NCBI GenBank assembly: GCA_903892415.1
Contig: CAITIQ010000299.1
Coordinates: forward strand, 1-62,933
Source of the DNA: an uncultured delta proteobacterium
GTDB taxonomy: Bacteria > Myxococcota_A > Polyangia > Polyangiales > Polyangiaceae
Length of the DNA stretch: 62,933 nucleotides
Reading direction: 5' to 3'
Below, piece after piece: positions 7,932-16,375 of this stretch. Below the pieces are notes generated by a model. The model did not search any database. It saw nothing but the letters and a program-made list of their open reading frames with translations, and was not told where the DNA came from. Both the position numbers and the translations under genes were made by a program. Numbering within the stretch: the stretch's first letter is position 1; every line of letters begins with the position of its first letter.

Positions 7932-9641
7932 ATGAACCAAACCCAAACCGCAGCAGCAGACGAAGGTATGGACTCGTTTGCCGCTCTTTTCGAGCAGAGC
8001 ATCGCCGAGGGCGATTTCGGTAATGAAGGTGAGATAGTTGTAGGCACCATCGTCGCCGTCAATCGCGACACTGTTGTCGTCGATATCGGCGGCAAGAGCG
8101 AAGGTGCCATCCCCCTGAAGGAATTCATCGACGCCACGGGCACCGTGACGGTGAAGGCAGGGGACACGGTAGACGTCTACATCGAGAGTCGAGAGAACGA
8201 CGACGGTCTCGTCACGCTTTCCAAAGAGAAGGCTGACAAGATGAAGGTGTGGGACGAGATCTCGAACGCTTGTGAAGCGGACGAGCTCATCGAGGGGACC
8301 ATCAGCCAGCGCGTGAAGGGCGGCCTATCCGTCACCATCAAAGGTGGCGTCAAGGCGTTCCTCCCCGGCTCACAGGTCGACCTGCGCCCCATCCGCAACC
8401 TCGATAAGTTGATCGGCCAGACCTACCGTTTCAAGGTCATCAAGTTCAACAAGAAGCGCGGAAATATCGTGCTCTCGCGACGCGTCCTTTTGGAGCGTGA
8501 ACGCGATGAGATGAAGCAGAAGACGCTGCAGACCCTGACCGAGGGCATGACCGTCAAGGGCACCATCAAGAACATCACCGAGTACGGTGCGTTCGTGGAC
8601 CTCGGCGGCATCGACGGCCTGCTCCACATCACGGATATGTCGTGGGGCCGCGTCAACCACCCGAACGAGGTCTTCCAGGTTGGCGACGAGGTCACCGTCA
8701 AGGTGCTCAAGTACAACCCCGAGACGGAGCGCGTCAGCCTCGGTCTCAAGCAGACCCAGGAAGATCCCTGGAATCACGCGGAAGAGGCGTACCCCGCCGG
8801 CAAGAAGGTTCGCGGCAAGGTCATGTCCATTACGGACTACGGCGCCTTCGTCGAGCTGGAGCCGGGCGTGGAAGGTCTCATCCACGTCAGCGAGATGAGC
8901 TGGACCAAGAAGGTCAAGCACCCCTCCAAGCTCCTCGAGCTGACGCAAGAGGTCGAGTGCCAGGTGCTCGAGGTAGACGCGCGCGCCAAGCGCATCAGCC
9001 TCGGTCTCAAGCAGCTCGAGCCCGATCCCTGGATGGTCTTCACCGACAAGTACAACCCCGGCGACAAGATCGCGGGCAAGGTCCGCTCCATCACCGATTA
9101 CGGCGTGTTCGTCGGGATCGAAGAGGGCGTGGACGGAATGGTTCACCGCAGCGACTTGTCGTGGAGCGTCCGGGCCAACAACCCGAGCGATCTGTACAAG
9201 AAGGGCGACGACGTCGAGGCCATCATCCTCTCGATCAACCACGACGAGAAGAAGGTCTCCCTCGGCATCAAGCAGCTCTGGGATGATCCGTGGCCCTCGA
9301 TGCACACCGAGTTCCCGATGGGTCGCGTCTTCGACGACGCCCTCATCATCTCGGTCGTGGATTACGGTCTGTTCGTTCGACTCCGAGAGGGTGTCGAGGG
9401 CTTCATCGCCAAAGAGGAGCTCGACGAGGAGGGTCAGAAGGCCAAGGCCGGAGACACCATCCGCGCTGAGATGATGAGCTTGGATACTTCCGAGCGTCGC
9501 GTGTTCTTGACCTCCAAGAACATCGGCGCCGAGCGTCCCGCTCCCGCTCCGCGCAAGGTTCAAGAGGAGTCAGCGAAGCCCGCTGGTACCCTCGGCGACC
9601 TGATCAAAGAGAAGCTCGGCGGCAAGCTCGAGCTGAAGTGA
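7932..9641 (+). CDS. rpsA: 30S ribosomal protein S1
   Basis: 569 residues, the usual length for a six-repeat S1. S1 binds the 30S subunit and captures mRNA during initiation, and is also used in transcript handling. Six S1 (OB-fold) repeats are visible. The last four carry clear signatures such as 'GTIKNITEYGAFVDLGGIDG', 'GKVMSITDYGAFVELEPGVE' and 'GKVRSITDYGVFVGIEEGVD'. AAGGA (7912-7916) sits 15 bases before the ATG, rather far for a standard ribosome-binding site, as is common for this autoregulated gene. It stands alone with its own promoter candidate and terminator. Confidence 0.97.
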   Translation: MNQTQTAAADEGMDSFAALFEQSIAEGDFGNEGEIVVGTIVAVNRDTVVVDIGGKSEGAIPLKEFIDATGTVTVKAGDTVDVYIESRENDDGLVTLSKEKADKMKVWDEISNACEADELIEGTISQRVKGGLSVTIKGGVKAFLPGSQVDLRPIRNLDKLIGQTYRFKVIKFNKKRGNIVLSRRVLLERERDEMKQKTLQTLTEGMTVKGTIKNITEYGAFVDLGGIDGLLHITDMSWGRVNHPNEVFQVGDEVTVKVLKYNPETERVSLGLKQTQEDPWNHAEEAYPAGKKVRGKVMSITDYGAFVELEPGVEGLIHVSEMSWTKKVKHPSKLLELTQEVECQVLEVDARAKRISLGLKQLEPDPWMVFTDKYNPGDKIAGKVRSITDYGVFVGIEEGVDGMVHRSDLSWSVRANNPSDLYKKGDDVEAIILSINHDEKKVSLGIKQLWDDPWPSMHTEFPMGRVFDDALIISVVDYGLFVRLREGVEGFIAKEELDEEGQKAKAGDTIRAEMMSLDTSERRVFLTSKNIGAERPAPAPRKVQEESAKPAGTLGDLIKEKLGGKLELK

Positions 9642-9675
9642 ACCTGGGCTGGAGGTGACTCCAGCGCCGGTAACG

Positions 9676-9711
9676 AGAGCCACGTCCTCGCAAGAGTACG
9701 TGGCTCTTTTA
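9676..9711 (+). terminator. Rho-independent terminator of rpsA
   Basis: Perfect 10-bp stem AGAGCCACGT (9676-9685) / ACGTGGCTCT (9698-9707), 12-base loop, followed by TTT(A). It lies 35 bases after the rpsA stop. Confidence 0.85.
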
Positions 9712-9819
9712 TTGGGGAATGACGTTGGCGGCGAAGAGCGCTGGCAGCAGCGCGACGCTCTGCTCGAACCTGAAGACGCTTTGACGCCTCGTCGGGTCGT
9801 GGCATAGCGCCTCCGACCC

Positions 9820-10497
9820 ATGGCAGCTCCTTCCGAAAGCCTCGTTCTCGCGCCCACCGCTCGCCCCAATGAGTTCGTCGGGCCCGACGGTACCAAGTAC
9901 GTCGTCCCTGGTGGTTGGGTCTGTCTGCCTCCTGGGGACGCCGGCCTCACACGCCGGGTCAAAGCGGCCGGGCCCTCTTGGGCGGTGATCGAGAAGCGTG
10001 GTCGCAAGGCCTTCTCCAAGGGCCTTTGGGCGCCTCGCGAAAACGTCGAGAGCGCCCGCGCGGCGCTCGAGGCCGAGCGCTCGACCGAGGGCTACGCCAA
10101 AAAGCGCGTCGCCGACGTAAAGCGGCGGGAACACAAACAAGCGGTGTACGTCCTCTCCTTCGAGGAGGAGGTGCTCGGCTTTTTGCGCTTCTCTCCGCAT
10201 TGGGCCGAGCTCGGTCGCAGCGTGGCCAAGCGCGTCACCGTTCACGCAACTCCGGTGGGCAGCGGCACGGTCGCGCGCACCGAGCGCATCCCGATCGCCG
10301 AGCGCGCCGAATCGGCGGTCATCGCTTGGATGCGTCACCAAACGACGGCTTACGATAATATGGTAATACCGCGAATAGCGGGTAAACGGCGGGAGGTCCG
10401 CCGCGAGTTAGCCACCATCTCACGCGCCGTCTTGGACCTCCATCGGCGTGACGCGCCCCACGCTGTCGCCAGCTGCCCCTTGTGCGCGGCGAAGTGA
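9820..10497 (+). CDS. DUF2293 domain protein
   Basis: 225 residues, cytoplasmic. The central part ('HATPVGSGTVARTERIPIAE' with the following 'RAESAV-AW-RHQTTAYD') is the hallmark of the DUF2293 family, small uncharacterised bacterial and fungal proteins. The N-terminal ~70 residues ('EFVGPDGTKYVVPGGWVCLP') are typical of the bacterial form. The C-terminus ends with 'CPLCAAK', a possible half zinc-binding motif. The gene is preceded by the rpsA terminator, so it must have its own promoter. Molecular role unknown. Confidence 0.7.
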   Translation: MAAPSESLVLAPTARPNEFVGPDGTKYVVPGGWVCLPPGDAGLTRRVKAAGPSWAVIEKRGRKAFSKGLWAPRENVESARAALEAERSTEGYAKKRVADVKRREHKQAVYVLSFEEEVLGFLRFSPHWAELGRSVAKRVTVHATPVGSGTVARTERIPIAERAESAVIAWMRHQTTAYDNMVIPRIAGKRREVRRELATISRAVLDLHRRDAPHAVASCPLCAAK

Positions 10498-10539
10498 TTG
10501 CGCCGCTCCGCCTTCCCAAGCGGTGATACCCTCCTCGTT

Positions 10540-11247
10540 ATGCGAGCACTCCTTCTGACGCTTGGCGCTTTGGTCGGTTTGGGATGCGGGGACTCGAGTA
10601 GCTCCTCGCAGGGTGGAGCAGCCAGTGATGGCGGCGGAGGCGCTAATGCAGGAGGCGCCGGCGGAGAGGCGTCGAGCTCGGGCCAAGGAGCGGCGACAAG
10701 CTCGAGCGGCGGCCAAAGCACTGGCGGTAGCGGCCTTGGAGGTAGCGGCTCCAACTTCGACGCCCAAGGGCTGAGCCTGTGCGCCGTCATCAATGAATAC
10801 CGCGTTAGCCAAGGGCTCGCCGAAGTGCCGGTCTCGGTGGCGTTGATGACGGTCGCCGAGGCCCACGTCGCCGATCTCTCAGCCCATCCGGAGATCGCCT
10901 CGGGGGATTGCAACCTCCACAGCTGGTCGGAGCTCGGCGGTTGGTCGGGGTGTTGTTACACCTCCGACCACGCCCAAGCCCAATGCATGTGGAGCAAGCC
11001 GGCAGAACTGACCGCTACCTGGGGGCCCAATCAATATACCGGTAACGGCTATGAGATTGCGGCCTCTGGCGCCGGTACGCCCGAGTCCGCCCTCGCGCTT
11101 TGGCAGAGCAGCCCAGGGCACCACGAGGTGATCCTCAACGCTGGCCCCTGGCAGCCTTACAACCCCTGGCCAGCCATGGGTTGTGCCATGAAAGACAGCT
11201 ACGCTGTGGTTTGGTTCGGCGACGCGACCGATCCGCAAACCTTGTAG
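10540..11247 (+). CDS. CAP/SCP-domain lipoprotein
   Basis: 235 residues. An N-terminal signal ends in lipobox 'VGLGC' (Cys about residue 16), then a ~55-residue Ser/Gly linker, then a CAP (SCP/PR-1, CRISP) domain: 'LCAVINEYRVSQGLAEVPVS', 'VAEAHVADLSAH', 'CNLHSWSELG', and 'ESALALWQSSPGHHEVILN'. In CAP proteins the two conserved His and Glu form a cleft that may bind metal or lipid. The start was placed at the ATG before the signal peptide, not at the TTG 42 bases earlier. Exported and lipid-anchored; function unknown. Its stop is one base from the stop of the convergent dioxygenase-like gene. Confidence 0.82.
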   Translation: MRALLLTLGALVGLGCGDSSSSSQGGAASDGGGGANAGGAGGEASSSGQGAATSSSGGQSTGGSGLGGSGSNFDAQGLSLCAVINEYRVSQGLAEVPVSVALMTVAEAHVADLSAHPEIASGDCNLHSWSELGGWSGCCYTSDHAQAQCMWSKPAELTATWGPNQYTGNGYEIAASGAGTPESALALWQSSPGHHEVILNAGPWQPYNPWPAMGCAMKDSYAVVWFGDATDPQTL

Positions 11248-11248
11248 T

Positions 11249-12115
11249 TCAAACGCTCACGGTCAGCGTCGCGAGATAGCCCTCAGCGGCCTCGCTCACG
11301 GCGGCGAGTTGCAGCTCTGCGCCGTCGTCAGCAAAGACGTTGTCGCTCGCGAGGCTTGTGTTGGCCAGGTTCTCCACGCTCGTCTCGTAGCCGCTCGTTG
11401 CGTAGACCTCATTGCAGGCGGCCTCCGGCATCGCCAATTGCGAAGTAGCGAGCTTGTTGGCTGAATCGGTCGCCTCATCCAGGCTCGGGTACACCTCAAA
11501 GTGCATATGCGGCCAGCGGCCGTCGTAGCAGCCAGGGAATATAGTGGTAAACGTTACCTGGCCGTTTTCATCCGTCTCTTGCACGCCGCGCAGGTAGTTC
11601 TCGTCGGCGATGGCCGCGGAGTACATGGAGTACTCGCCTGCTTGATTGCAATGCCAGAGGTACACCGCGCGTCCGGCGATCGGCGAGCAGTCGCTCTTAT
11701 CGAGGATCGTCAGCGTAACTGTCAATTGCACGCCCTCGGCGGTGCCGCTGGCGCCATCGACGCTGGAGCGGATATCACTGCGAACGATGCCGGAGAGCGT
11801 GAGCGCGTTGACGCCGTTGGAGCCGTCGCCAGGGTAAGGTCCGGCGGTCTCCTCGGGGATCTCCGAGCACGAGCCAGCGCCGCCGCTGCCACCGCCGCCG
11901 CTCTCTGCCCCGCCACTGCCGCCACTGCCGCCGCTGCCACCGCCACCGCCACCGCCACCGCTGGTCTCGGTGCTCGCGCCGCAACCTGCCAATGCCAGCA
12001 TGCCCGTGGAGGTGAACCAACGCAGCACCTGTCGCCGCTCGCGAGCCTTTCGCGTCAGCGTCTCGAGGTCGCAGCTAAGTCCTTGGTGGTGATCGTCGTC
12101 GTGGTGGTGGTCCAT
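11249..12115 (-). CDS. Intradiol ring-cleavage dioxygenase-like lipoprotein
   Basis: 288 residues. The N-terminus is His/Asp-rich ('MDHHHDDDHHQG'), followed by a twin-arginine-like signal ('RERRQVLRWF') and lipobox 'LALAGC' (Cys45), then a 35-residue Gly/Ser linker. The rest matches the intradiol dioxygenase fold of protocatechuate 3,4-dioxygenase: 'AVYLWHCNQAGEYSMYS', 'NYLRGVQETDENGQVTFTTI', 'PGCYDGRWPHMHFEVYP'. The four iron(III) ligands are conserved as Tyr162, Tyr197, His203 and His205. The enzyme would be anchored outside the cytoplasm, unlike catabolic catechol enzymes. The substrate is unknown, possibly a polyphenol or other aromatic in the environment. Confidence 0.82.
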   Translation of the reverse strand: MDHHHDDDHHQGLSCDLETLTRKARERRQVLRWFTSTGMLALAGCGASTETSGGGGGGGGSGGSGGSGGAESGGGGSGGAGSCSEIPEETAGPYPGDGSNGVNALTLSGIVRSDIRSSVDGASGTAEGVQLTVTLTILDKSDCSPIAGRAVYLWHCNQAGEYSMYSAAIADENYLRGVQETDENGQVTFTTIFPGCYDGRWPHMHFEVYPSLDEATDSANKLATSQLAMPEAACNEVYATSGYETSVENLANTSLASDNVFADDGAELQLAAVSEAAEGYLATLTVSV

Positions 12116-12183
12116 GAATGGGCATTAGCAGCCTGTGTGCCACGCAAAAGAGGCCGGATTCGTCGACATTCTTGTCGCGTAGC

Positions 12184-12218
12184 TGCGGAATCCGCACTCT
12201 GTGAACGCCAATTCCGCA
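12184..12218. promoter_or_regulatory. Inverted repeat in the divergent promoter region
   Basis: TGCGGAAT (12184-12191) and ATTCCGCA (12211-12218) form a perfect 8-bp inverted repeat with a 19-base spacer. It lies between the divergent dioxygenase-like gene and the histidine kinase gene, so it could be an operator for either. Confidence 0.3.
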
Positions 12219-12299
12219 TGCGGTAGATTGTGCAGTTGGCCCGCGCACCGTGCGGCTAGCGCTGGCCTGCTGCGGCTAGTAATTTGCAAACCATCTTTC

Positions 12300-13658
12300 G
12301 TGGCCGCCCCCGCCTCCTCCCCCAATGCCCCCCTCGCGCGCAGCCGGACGTGGGTACTTTGGGGAGGCGTCGCGATTGCAGTGCTTGCAGCTCTCGCTCT
12401 CGCTGTGACCGTACTGCTCGCTCAGCGGGCGCTCTCGGCCGCTTCCGACGTGCTCGTTCGCGGCGAGGCCGAGGCGATGGCGGCCACCGTAACGCAGCGA
12501 CTTCGCTCGTCCGAGGCGCCCGAGCTGGAGCTCGAGGCGGTGCTCGCCGAGTATCGGGGCGAAGGGCTGCGCTATCTGGCCCTTGGGGAACGCGGAGGGA
12601 GGCTCGTAGAGTCAGGCCCACCTACGATCGTCGGTTCAACGCGCCCTGGCGAATTCCAGAGAAACGGTGGTCGAGCGCGGTTTGTCACGGCGTTTCCGGG
12701 GACGTTCTCTCTAGACGGTGAAAGGCCTCCGCCACCACCTTCTCATTCCCGACCACCCCCCGATGAGCCGCAGGGTGCACGGCCTCCGCCACCCCCAGAG
12801 CACGCTCGAGAGCCGCAGCCGCCAGGCCCACCCGACGGGGAGAAGCTCAGGCACATCGTGATTGAACTTGAGCCGCGCGTTGGGACCAACCTCGAGTCGG
12901 ACCTGCGGCGCATCCTGCTCGTGGGAGGCATTACCGCGCTTGCGCTTTTGGTCTTCGCTCTGGGCTGGGTTCGAAGCCTGCGCAAGGTCGAGCAGTTTCA
13001 GCGTGAAGCTGATCGCAAAAAGCGACTCGTCGCTCTTGGGCAGATGTCGTCGATCATGGCGCATGAGCTGCGCAATCCCTTGGCCTCCCTGAAGGGCCAC
13101 GCGCAGCTCTTGGCCGAGCAGCTCAGCGAGGATCCGAAGGGCCAGGCCAAAGCCGAACTCGTGGTCCACGAGGCGGAGCGGCTCGAATCGCTAACACGCA
13201 ATCTGCTCGAGTTCGTGCGTGATGGCGCCATCGATACCCGGCTCGTTCCAATGCGCCAGCTCGCCGAGGAAGCGCTGGAAGGGCTCGACAGCGAGCGCGT
13301 CTCCATTCATTGCGAGGGCTCGCCTGAGCAAGTCCGCGTGGACCGCGCGCGTATCGTGCGGGCGCTCCACAACCTGCTCGAGAACGCTCTGCTCGCCGAG
13401 CCCGTCGGGCGCGCTGAACTGCGCCTCCGCTCGGGCGCGCGCGGGCTGGTCATTGAAGTTCGAGACCACGGCCCCGGCCTTCCCAAGGAGCCCATTTTCG
13501 AGCCCTTCGTCACTACCCGTGTCCGCGGGACCGGTCTCGGTCTTCCGATCGCCCGTCGCGTCGCCGAGCAGCATGGCGGTGAACTTGTCGGAGAGAACCA
13601 TCCCGAGGGTGGCTCCGTCTTTCGATTAACCCTTCCGAATACAACCTTAGCCGTATGA
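12300..13658 (+). CDS. Sensor histidine kinase with proline-rich periplasmic segment
   Basis: About 452 residues from the GTG at 12300 (an upstream ATG at 12201 would add a non-membrane tail of 33 residues). There is one membrane helix near residues 15-38, an extracytoplasmic region of ~165 residues and a second helix near 205-225. HisKA follows with phospho-acceptor His255 in 'MAHELRNPLAS', then HATPase with N, G1 and G2 boxes ('LLENAL', 'DHGPGLP', 'GTGLGLPIARR'). The periplasmic region contains a Pro-rich stretch (about 12725-12835) with runs of five Pro. The gene overlaps the response regulator by 4 bases, so the two are coupled and almost certainly a cognate pair. Confidence 0.88.
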   Translation: MAAPASSPNAPLARSRTWVLWGGVAIAVLAALALAVTVLLAQRALSAASDVLVRGEAEAMAATVTQRLRSSEAPELELEAVLAEYRGEGLRYLALGERGGRLVESGPPTIVGSTRPGEFQRNGGRARFVTAFPGTFSLDGERPPPPPSHSRPPPDEPQGARPPPPPEHAREPQPPGPPDGEKLRHIVIELEPRVGTNLESDLRRILLVGGITALALLVFALGWVRSLRKVEQFQREADRKKRLVALGQMSSIMAHELRNPLASLKGHAQLLAEQLSEDPKGQAKAELVVHEAERLESLTRNLLEFVRDGAIDTRLVPMRQLAEEALEGLDSERVSIHCEGSPEQVRVDRARIVRALHNLLENALLAEPVGRAELRLRSGARGLVIEVRDHGPGLPKEPIFEPFVTTRVRGTGLGLPIARRVAEQHGGELVGENHPEGGSVFRLTLPNTTLAV

Positions 13659-14995
13659 AATTACCGCACAGTGAGCTCGGTTCGGTCTTGGTCGTCGATG
13701 ACGAAGACGGCATTCGCAGCTTTCTCGCTGAATCGCTCGAGCGTGAGGGTCATGAGGTAAGTCGCGCCGAAAACGGTGCAGAAGCGCTGAAGCTTGCCCG
13801 GGAGCAGAGCTTCGATCTCGTGATTACCGACTTACGTATGCCGGTGCTCGGGGGCATGGAGCTGGTCCGCACGTTGCGCAGCGAGCAGCCCGACGTTGAG
13901 ATCGTGGTGCTGACAGCCTTTGGTGACGTAAGCACCGCGGTCGAGGCGCTCAAATTGGGTGCGTTCGACTACCTCGAGAAGCCCATCTCCGGACCGAAGG
14001 CCGTGCGCAGCCTGGTAGCCGAGGCGCTCGCGCGCCGGGCCAAGTTGACGGCCAGCAAACCCTCGCACGCTCAACTGCCAAGACCCGATTTAGCGTCGAG
14101 TGCGCCTTCGATGGTGGCCGTCGTCGACGCTGTGCAGAAGGTAGCCAAGACCAGCGCCACGGTCCTGCTCAGTGGTGAGAGCGGTACCGGAAAGGAGGTC
14201 ACCGCGCGAGCGATTCATGAGCTCTCGAGCCGCAGCGACAAGCCCTTCGTCGCCATCAACTGCGCTGTACTAACCGAGAGCCTGCTCGAGAGTGAGCTGT
14301 TTGGCCATGAACGTGGCGCCTTTACCGGCGCGCATACCGAGCGCAAGGGTCGGCTCGAGATCGCAGACGGGGGCACCTTCTTTCTTGACGAGGTCGGCGA
14401 ACTGCAGCCCGCTCTCCAGGCCAAACTGTTACGCGCGATCGAGGAGAAGTCCTTCGAGCGGCTCGGTGGCTCCAAGTCGATCAAGGTCGACGTACGGTGG
14501 ATTGCAGCAACCCATCGCGATCTGCGAGCCATGGTGCGCGAGCGTACCTTCCGCGACGACCTCTATCATCGGCTAGCCGTATTCCCAGTAAAGCTGCCTG
14601 CGCTGCGCGAGCGGCTGGAGGACTTACCGGTCATTGCCAATAACCTGCTACGGGCGCTATCGGGGCGTGAGGTCCCGCTCAGCCAGCCTGTGCTTGACGA
14701 GCTTCGTCGTTACCCGTGGCCGGGAAATATTCGCGAGTTGCGCAATGCGCTCGAACGCGCGCTGATTCTCTCGGATGGGCAAGCCCTGGCGGTTGAACAC
14801 TTCTCGCTCGTCGATGACACGCCGGACGCGGTTGCTGCTTCCAGTGGCGGGCCGTCGTCGCTCGAGGAACTCGAGCGCTTGGCGATCGAGCGAGCGCTAA
14901 AGCAGGCAGGCGGCAACCGCAAGAACGCCGCCGCTGCGTTGGGAATCGGCCTGCGAACGATGTACGAGAAGATCAAACGTTATGAGCTTCGTTGA
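13655..14995 (+). CDS. NtrC-family sigma-54 response regulator
   Basis: 446 residues with three domains. The receiver (about 10-125) has acidic Asp15/Asp16 and phospho-acceptor Asp59. The AAA+ sigma-54 interaction domain (about 150-370) has Walker A 'GESGTGKE' at 174-181 and the sigma-54 contact loop 'GAFTGA' at 221-226. The C-terminal Fis-type HTH includes 'KNAAAALGIGLRTMYEKIKR'. It activates sigma-54 promoters when phosphorylated. The start overlaps the kinase stop (ATGA). Targets are not evident; no convincing sigma-54 promoter was found nearby by eye. Confidence 0.95.
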   Translation: MKLPHSELGSVLVVDDEDGIRSFLAESLEREGHEVSRAENGAEALKLAREQSFDLVITDLRMPVLGGMELVRTLRSEQPDVEIVVLTAFGDVSTAVEALKLGAFDYLEKPISGPKAVRSLVAEALARRAKLTASKPSHAQLPRPDLASSAPSMVAVVDAVQKVAKTSATVLLSGESGTGKEVTARAIHELSSRSDKPFVAINCAVLTESLLESELFGHERGAFTGAHTERKGRLEIADGGTFFLDEVGELQPALQAKLLRAIEEKSFERLGGSKSIKVDVRWIAATHRDLRAMVRERTFRDDLYHRLAVFPVKLPALRERLEDLPVIANNLLRALSGREVPLSQPVLDELRRYPWPGNIRELRNALERALILSDGQALAVEHFSLVDDTPDAVAASSGGPSSLEELERLAIERALKQAGGNRKNAAAALGIGLRTMYEKIKRYELR

Positions 14996-15004
14996 GTTGC
15001 TCCG

Positions 15005-15538
15005 CTAATCGGCTGAGACGCGCCAGTTACGTTTGTCGACAGCGCTGACATCGGGCTGCAGCGCCAGCCACTCAAGATAGCGGAGGACGACTGGCAGCTC
15101 CTGATCGGCTGGGTCCCCAAGGAACGGTACCACCCTCAGCAGGTTCCTATAGTTATGCAGATGTTTCTCCGGTGAATCGTCGACAATCACCAGACGTTCG
15201 AGCGCGTAGCCCGCCTTCTCCAGCGTGTCCGGTGCCTTGTAGTTGCCTGTTGCTCCCGTAGCGCCCGCGCTAGTGCATTGCTCGCTACACCAAAGGAAGA
15301 CCAGCTCAGCGCGCCAAGGCATGATCTCCGCGAGCACGCTCTCAGCATAGTCGCGATTGGCTGAGGTCCAGACGGCTAACGGGTAGCGCGCGCGAAGCTG
15401 GGTAAGAAAGCTATCGAGCAGCGGCCTTCGATACCCAGCATAGCCATCAATCGCAAAGTGCGGCCGTTGGGCCAAGGGCTGCGCCGGAATATGCACCAGC
15501 GTCTCGTCCAGATCGAGAATGACGAGCAACGGCCTCAT
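15005..15538 (-). CDS. FCP1/NLI-interacting-factor-like HAD phosphatase
   Basis: 177 residues, cytoplasmic. The HAD catalytic motif DLDET (residues 9-13) with 'TLVH', then 'AVWTSANRDYAESVLAEIMP' and 'LERLVIVDDSPEKH' match the FCP1/SCP family, whose eukaryotic members dephosphorylate the RNA polymerase II C-terminal tail. Bacterial members are small and their substrates unknown. The gene converges on the NtrC regulator (9-base gap) and the lipoprotein gene 15562-16257 precedes it on the same strand by 23 bases. Confidence 0.85.
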   Translation of the reverse strand: MRPLLVILDLDETLVHIPAQPLAQRPHFAIDGYAGYRRPLLDSFLTQLRARYPLAVWTSANRDYAESVLAEIMPWRAELVFLWCSEQCTSAGATGATGNYKAPDTLEKAGYALERLVIVDDSPEKHLHNYRNLLRVVPFLGDPADQELPVVLRYLEWLALQPDVSAVDKRNWRVSAD

Positions 15539-15561
15539 CTCGGTTTAGCGGTCTCCGGCGT

Positions 15562-16257
15562 TCACCGCGGCGCTTCGGCGGTGGTGAGTCCGACATTGAC
15601 GCAGAACTGATCTGGGTCCCTACCGAAGCACCAAGCATCGAATACTACGCTAATGCGAGCGGTCTGCGCCGGCTTGTCCTTGTCCGACCAGCCAAACTTG
15701 TCGGTCTCCTTCTCCCCCGGCGCGAGGTCGAAGTTGTGCGTGTTGATCAGCCCCGCGTCGTCCTCTCCGTTGATGACGTAGCGCTTGCGCTTGAGCTTCT
15801 CTTTGCCAGAGGGCTCGCTCTGCGCGAGCTGATTGCCTTGCGCGTCAAAGTAATAAATTGAACCGTGCATCCAGCTGATGGTCTCTGTGCTGGTGTTGTG
15901 GATTTCACACTCAGCACCGAACGAGTGGAAGCTGCCGTTGCAGGTGATGGTTACCGGCGGAAGAACGCCCTTGTCCTTGCAGCTACAGTTGCTTGAGAAC
16001 GTGCCATCCCCTTCGCAGCCCATCGCTTTGCAGCGCGCCGGGCCGGTTAGCGGCGACGCTGTCGCACTCGCTGATGCGCTCGGAAGAGCCTTGGCACTCA
16101 GTGCCGCGGCGGTGTCGCTCGCAGGCGTCGCCGAGGCCGCCGCATCGCTCGTTGAGCGGGCGCTCGCGCTCGACTTTGTGCGCGGCTTGCTCGAACTCTT
16201 AGCAGAGCTGGCGCTGCCGTCGGTCTTGCTTCCGCACGCGCCGGTCGCAGTGAGCAA
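15562..16257 (-). CDS. Putative lipoprotein, Ser/Ala-rich linker plus beta domain
   Basis: 231 residues from a TTG start. The opening 'LLTATGACGSKTDG' contains a weak lipobox (Cys about 8) and a ~60-residue Ser/Ala/Lys linker follows. A C-terminal domain (about 75-231) has six or more cysteines and beta-type sequence ('ITCNGSFHSFGAECEIHNTS', 'FDLAPGEKETDKFGWSD'), resembling proteins that dictate hydrated or decorated surfaces but with no family I can name. Oddity: an ATG at 16283 opens 'MKTQVLLLACSL', a perfect signal start, but in a different frame. A one- or two-base indel would join it to this gene, so the annotated start may reflect a frameshift or sequencing error. Confidence 0.6.
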   Translation of the reverse strand: MLTATGACGSKTDGSASSAKSSSKPRTKSSASARSTSDAAASATPASDTAAALSAKALPSASASATASPLTGPARCKAMGCEGDGTFSSNCSCKDKGVLPPVTITCNGSFHSFGAECEIHNTSTETISWMHGSIYYFDAQGNQLAQSEPSGKEKLKRKRYVINGEDDAGLINTHNFDLAPGEKETDKFGWSDKDKPAQTARISVVFDAWCFGRDPDQFCVNVGLTTAEAPR

Positions 16258-16375
16258 GCAAGGAGTAGGACCTGCGTTTTCATGGTTGTCGTCCCATAGC
16301 CGAGAAGGCCGTCATCGGCGAGTGGTTCGTCCTTGCTCGACAGTCCGGTGCCGGCGTGGGAACTTCCGCTGCGTA

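Noticed and set aside
8370..9563. Long open frame on the minus strand opposite rpsA (397 codons)
   Set aside because: Exactly antisense to a certain ribosomal gene with typical third-position GC; leucine/valine/aspartate-rich shadow with no family match.
15878..16375. N-terminal extension of the LysR frame (166 codons)
   Set aside because: Antisense to the lipoprotein gene; the LysR domain starts right after ATG 16376.
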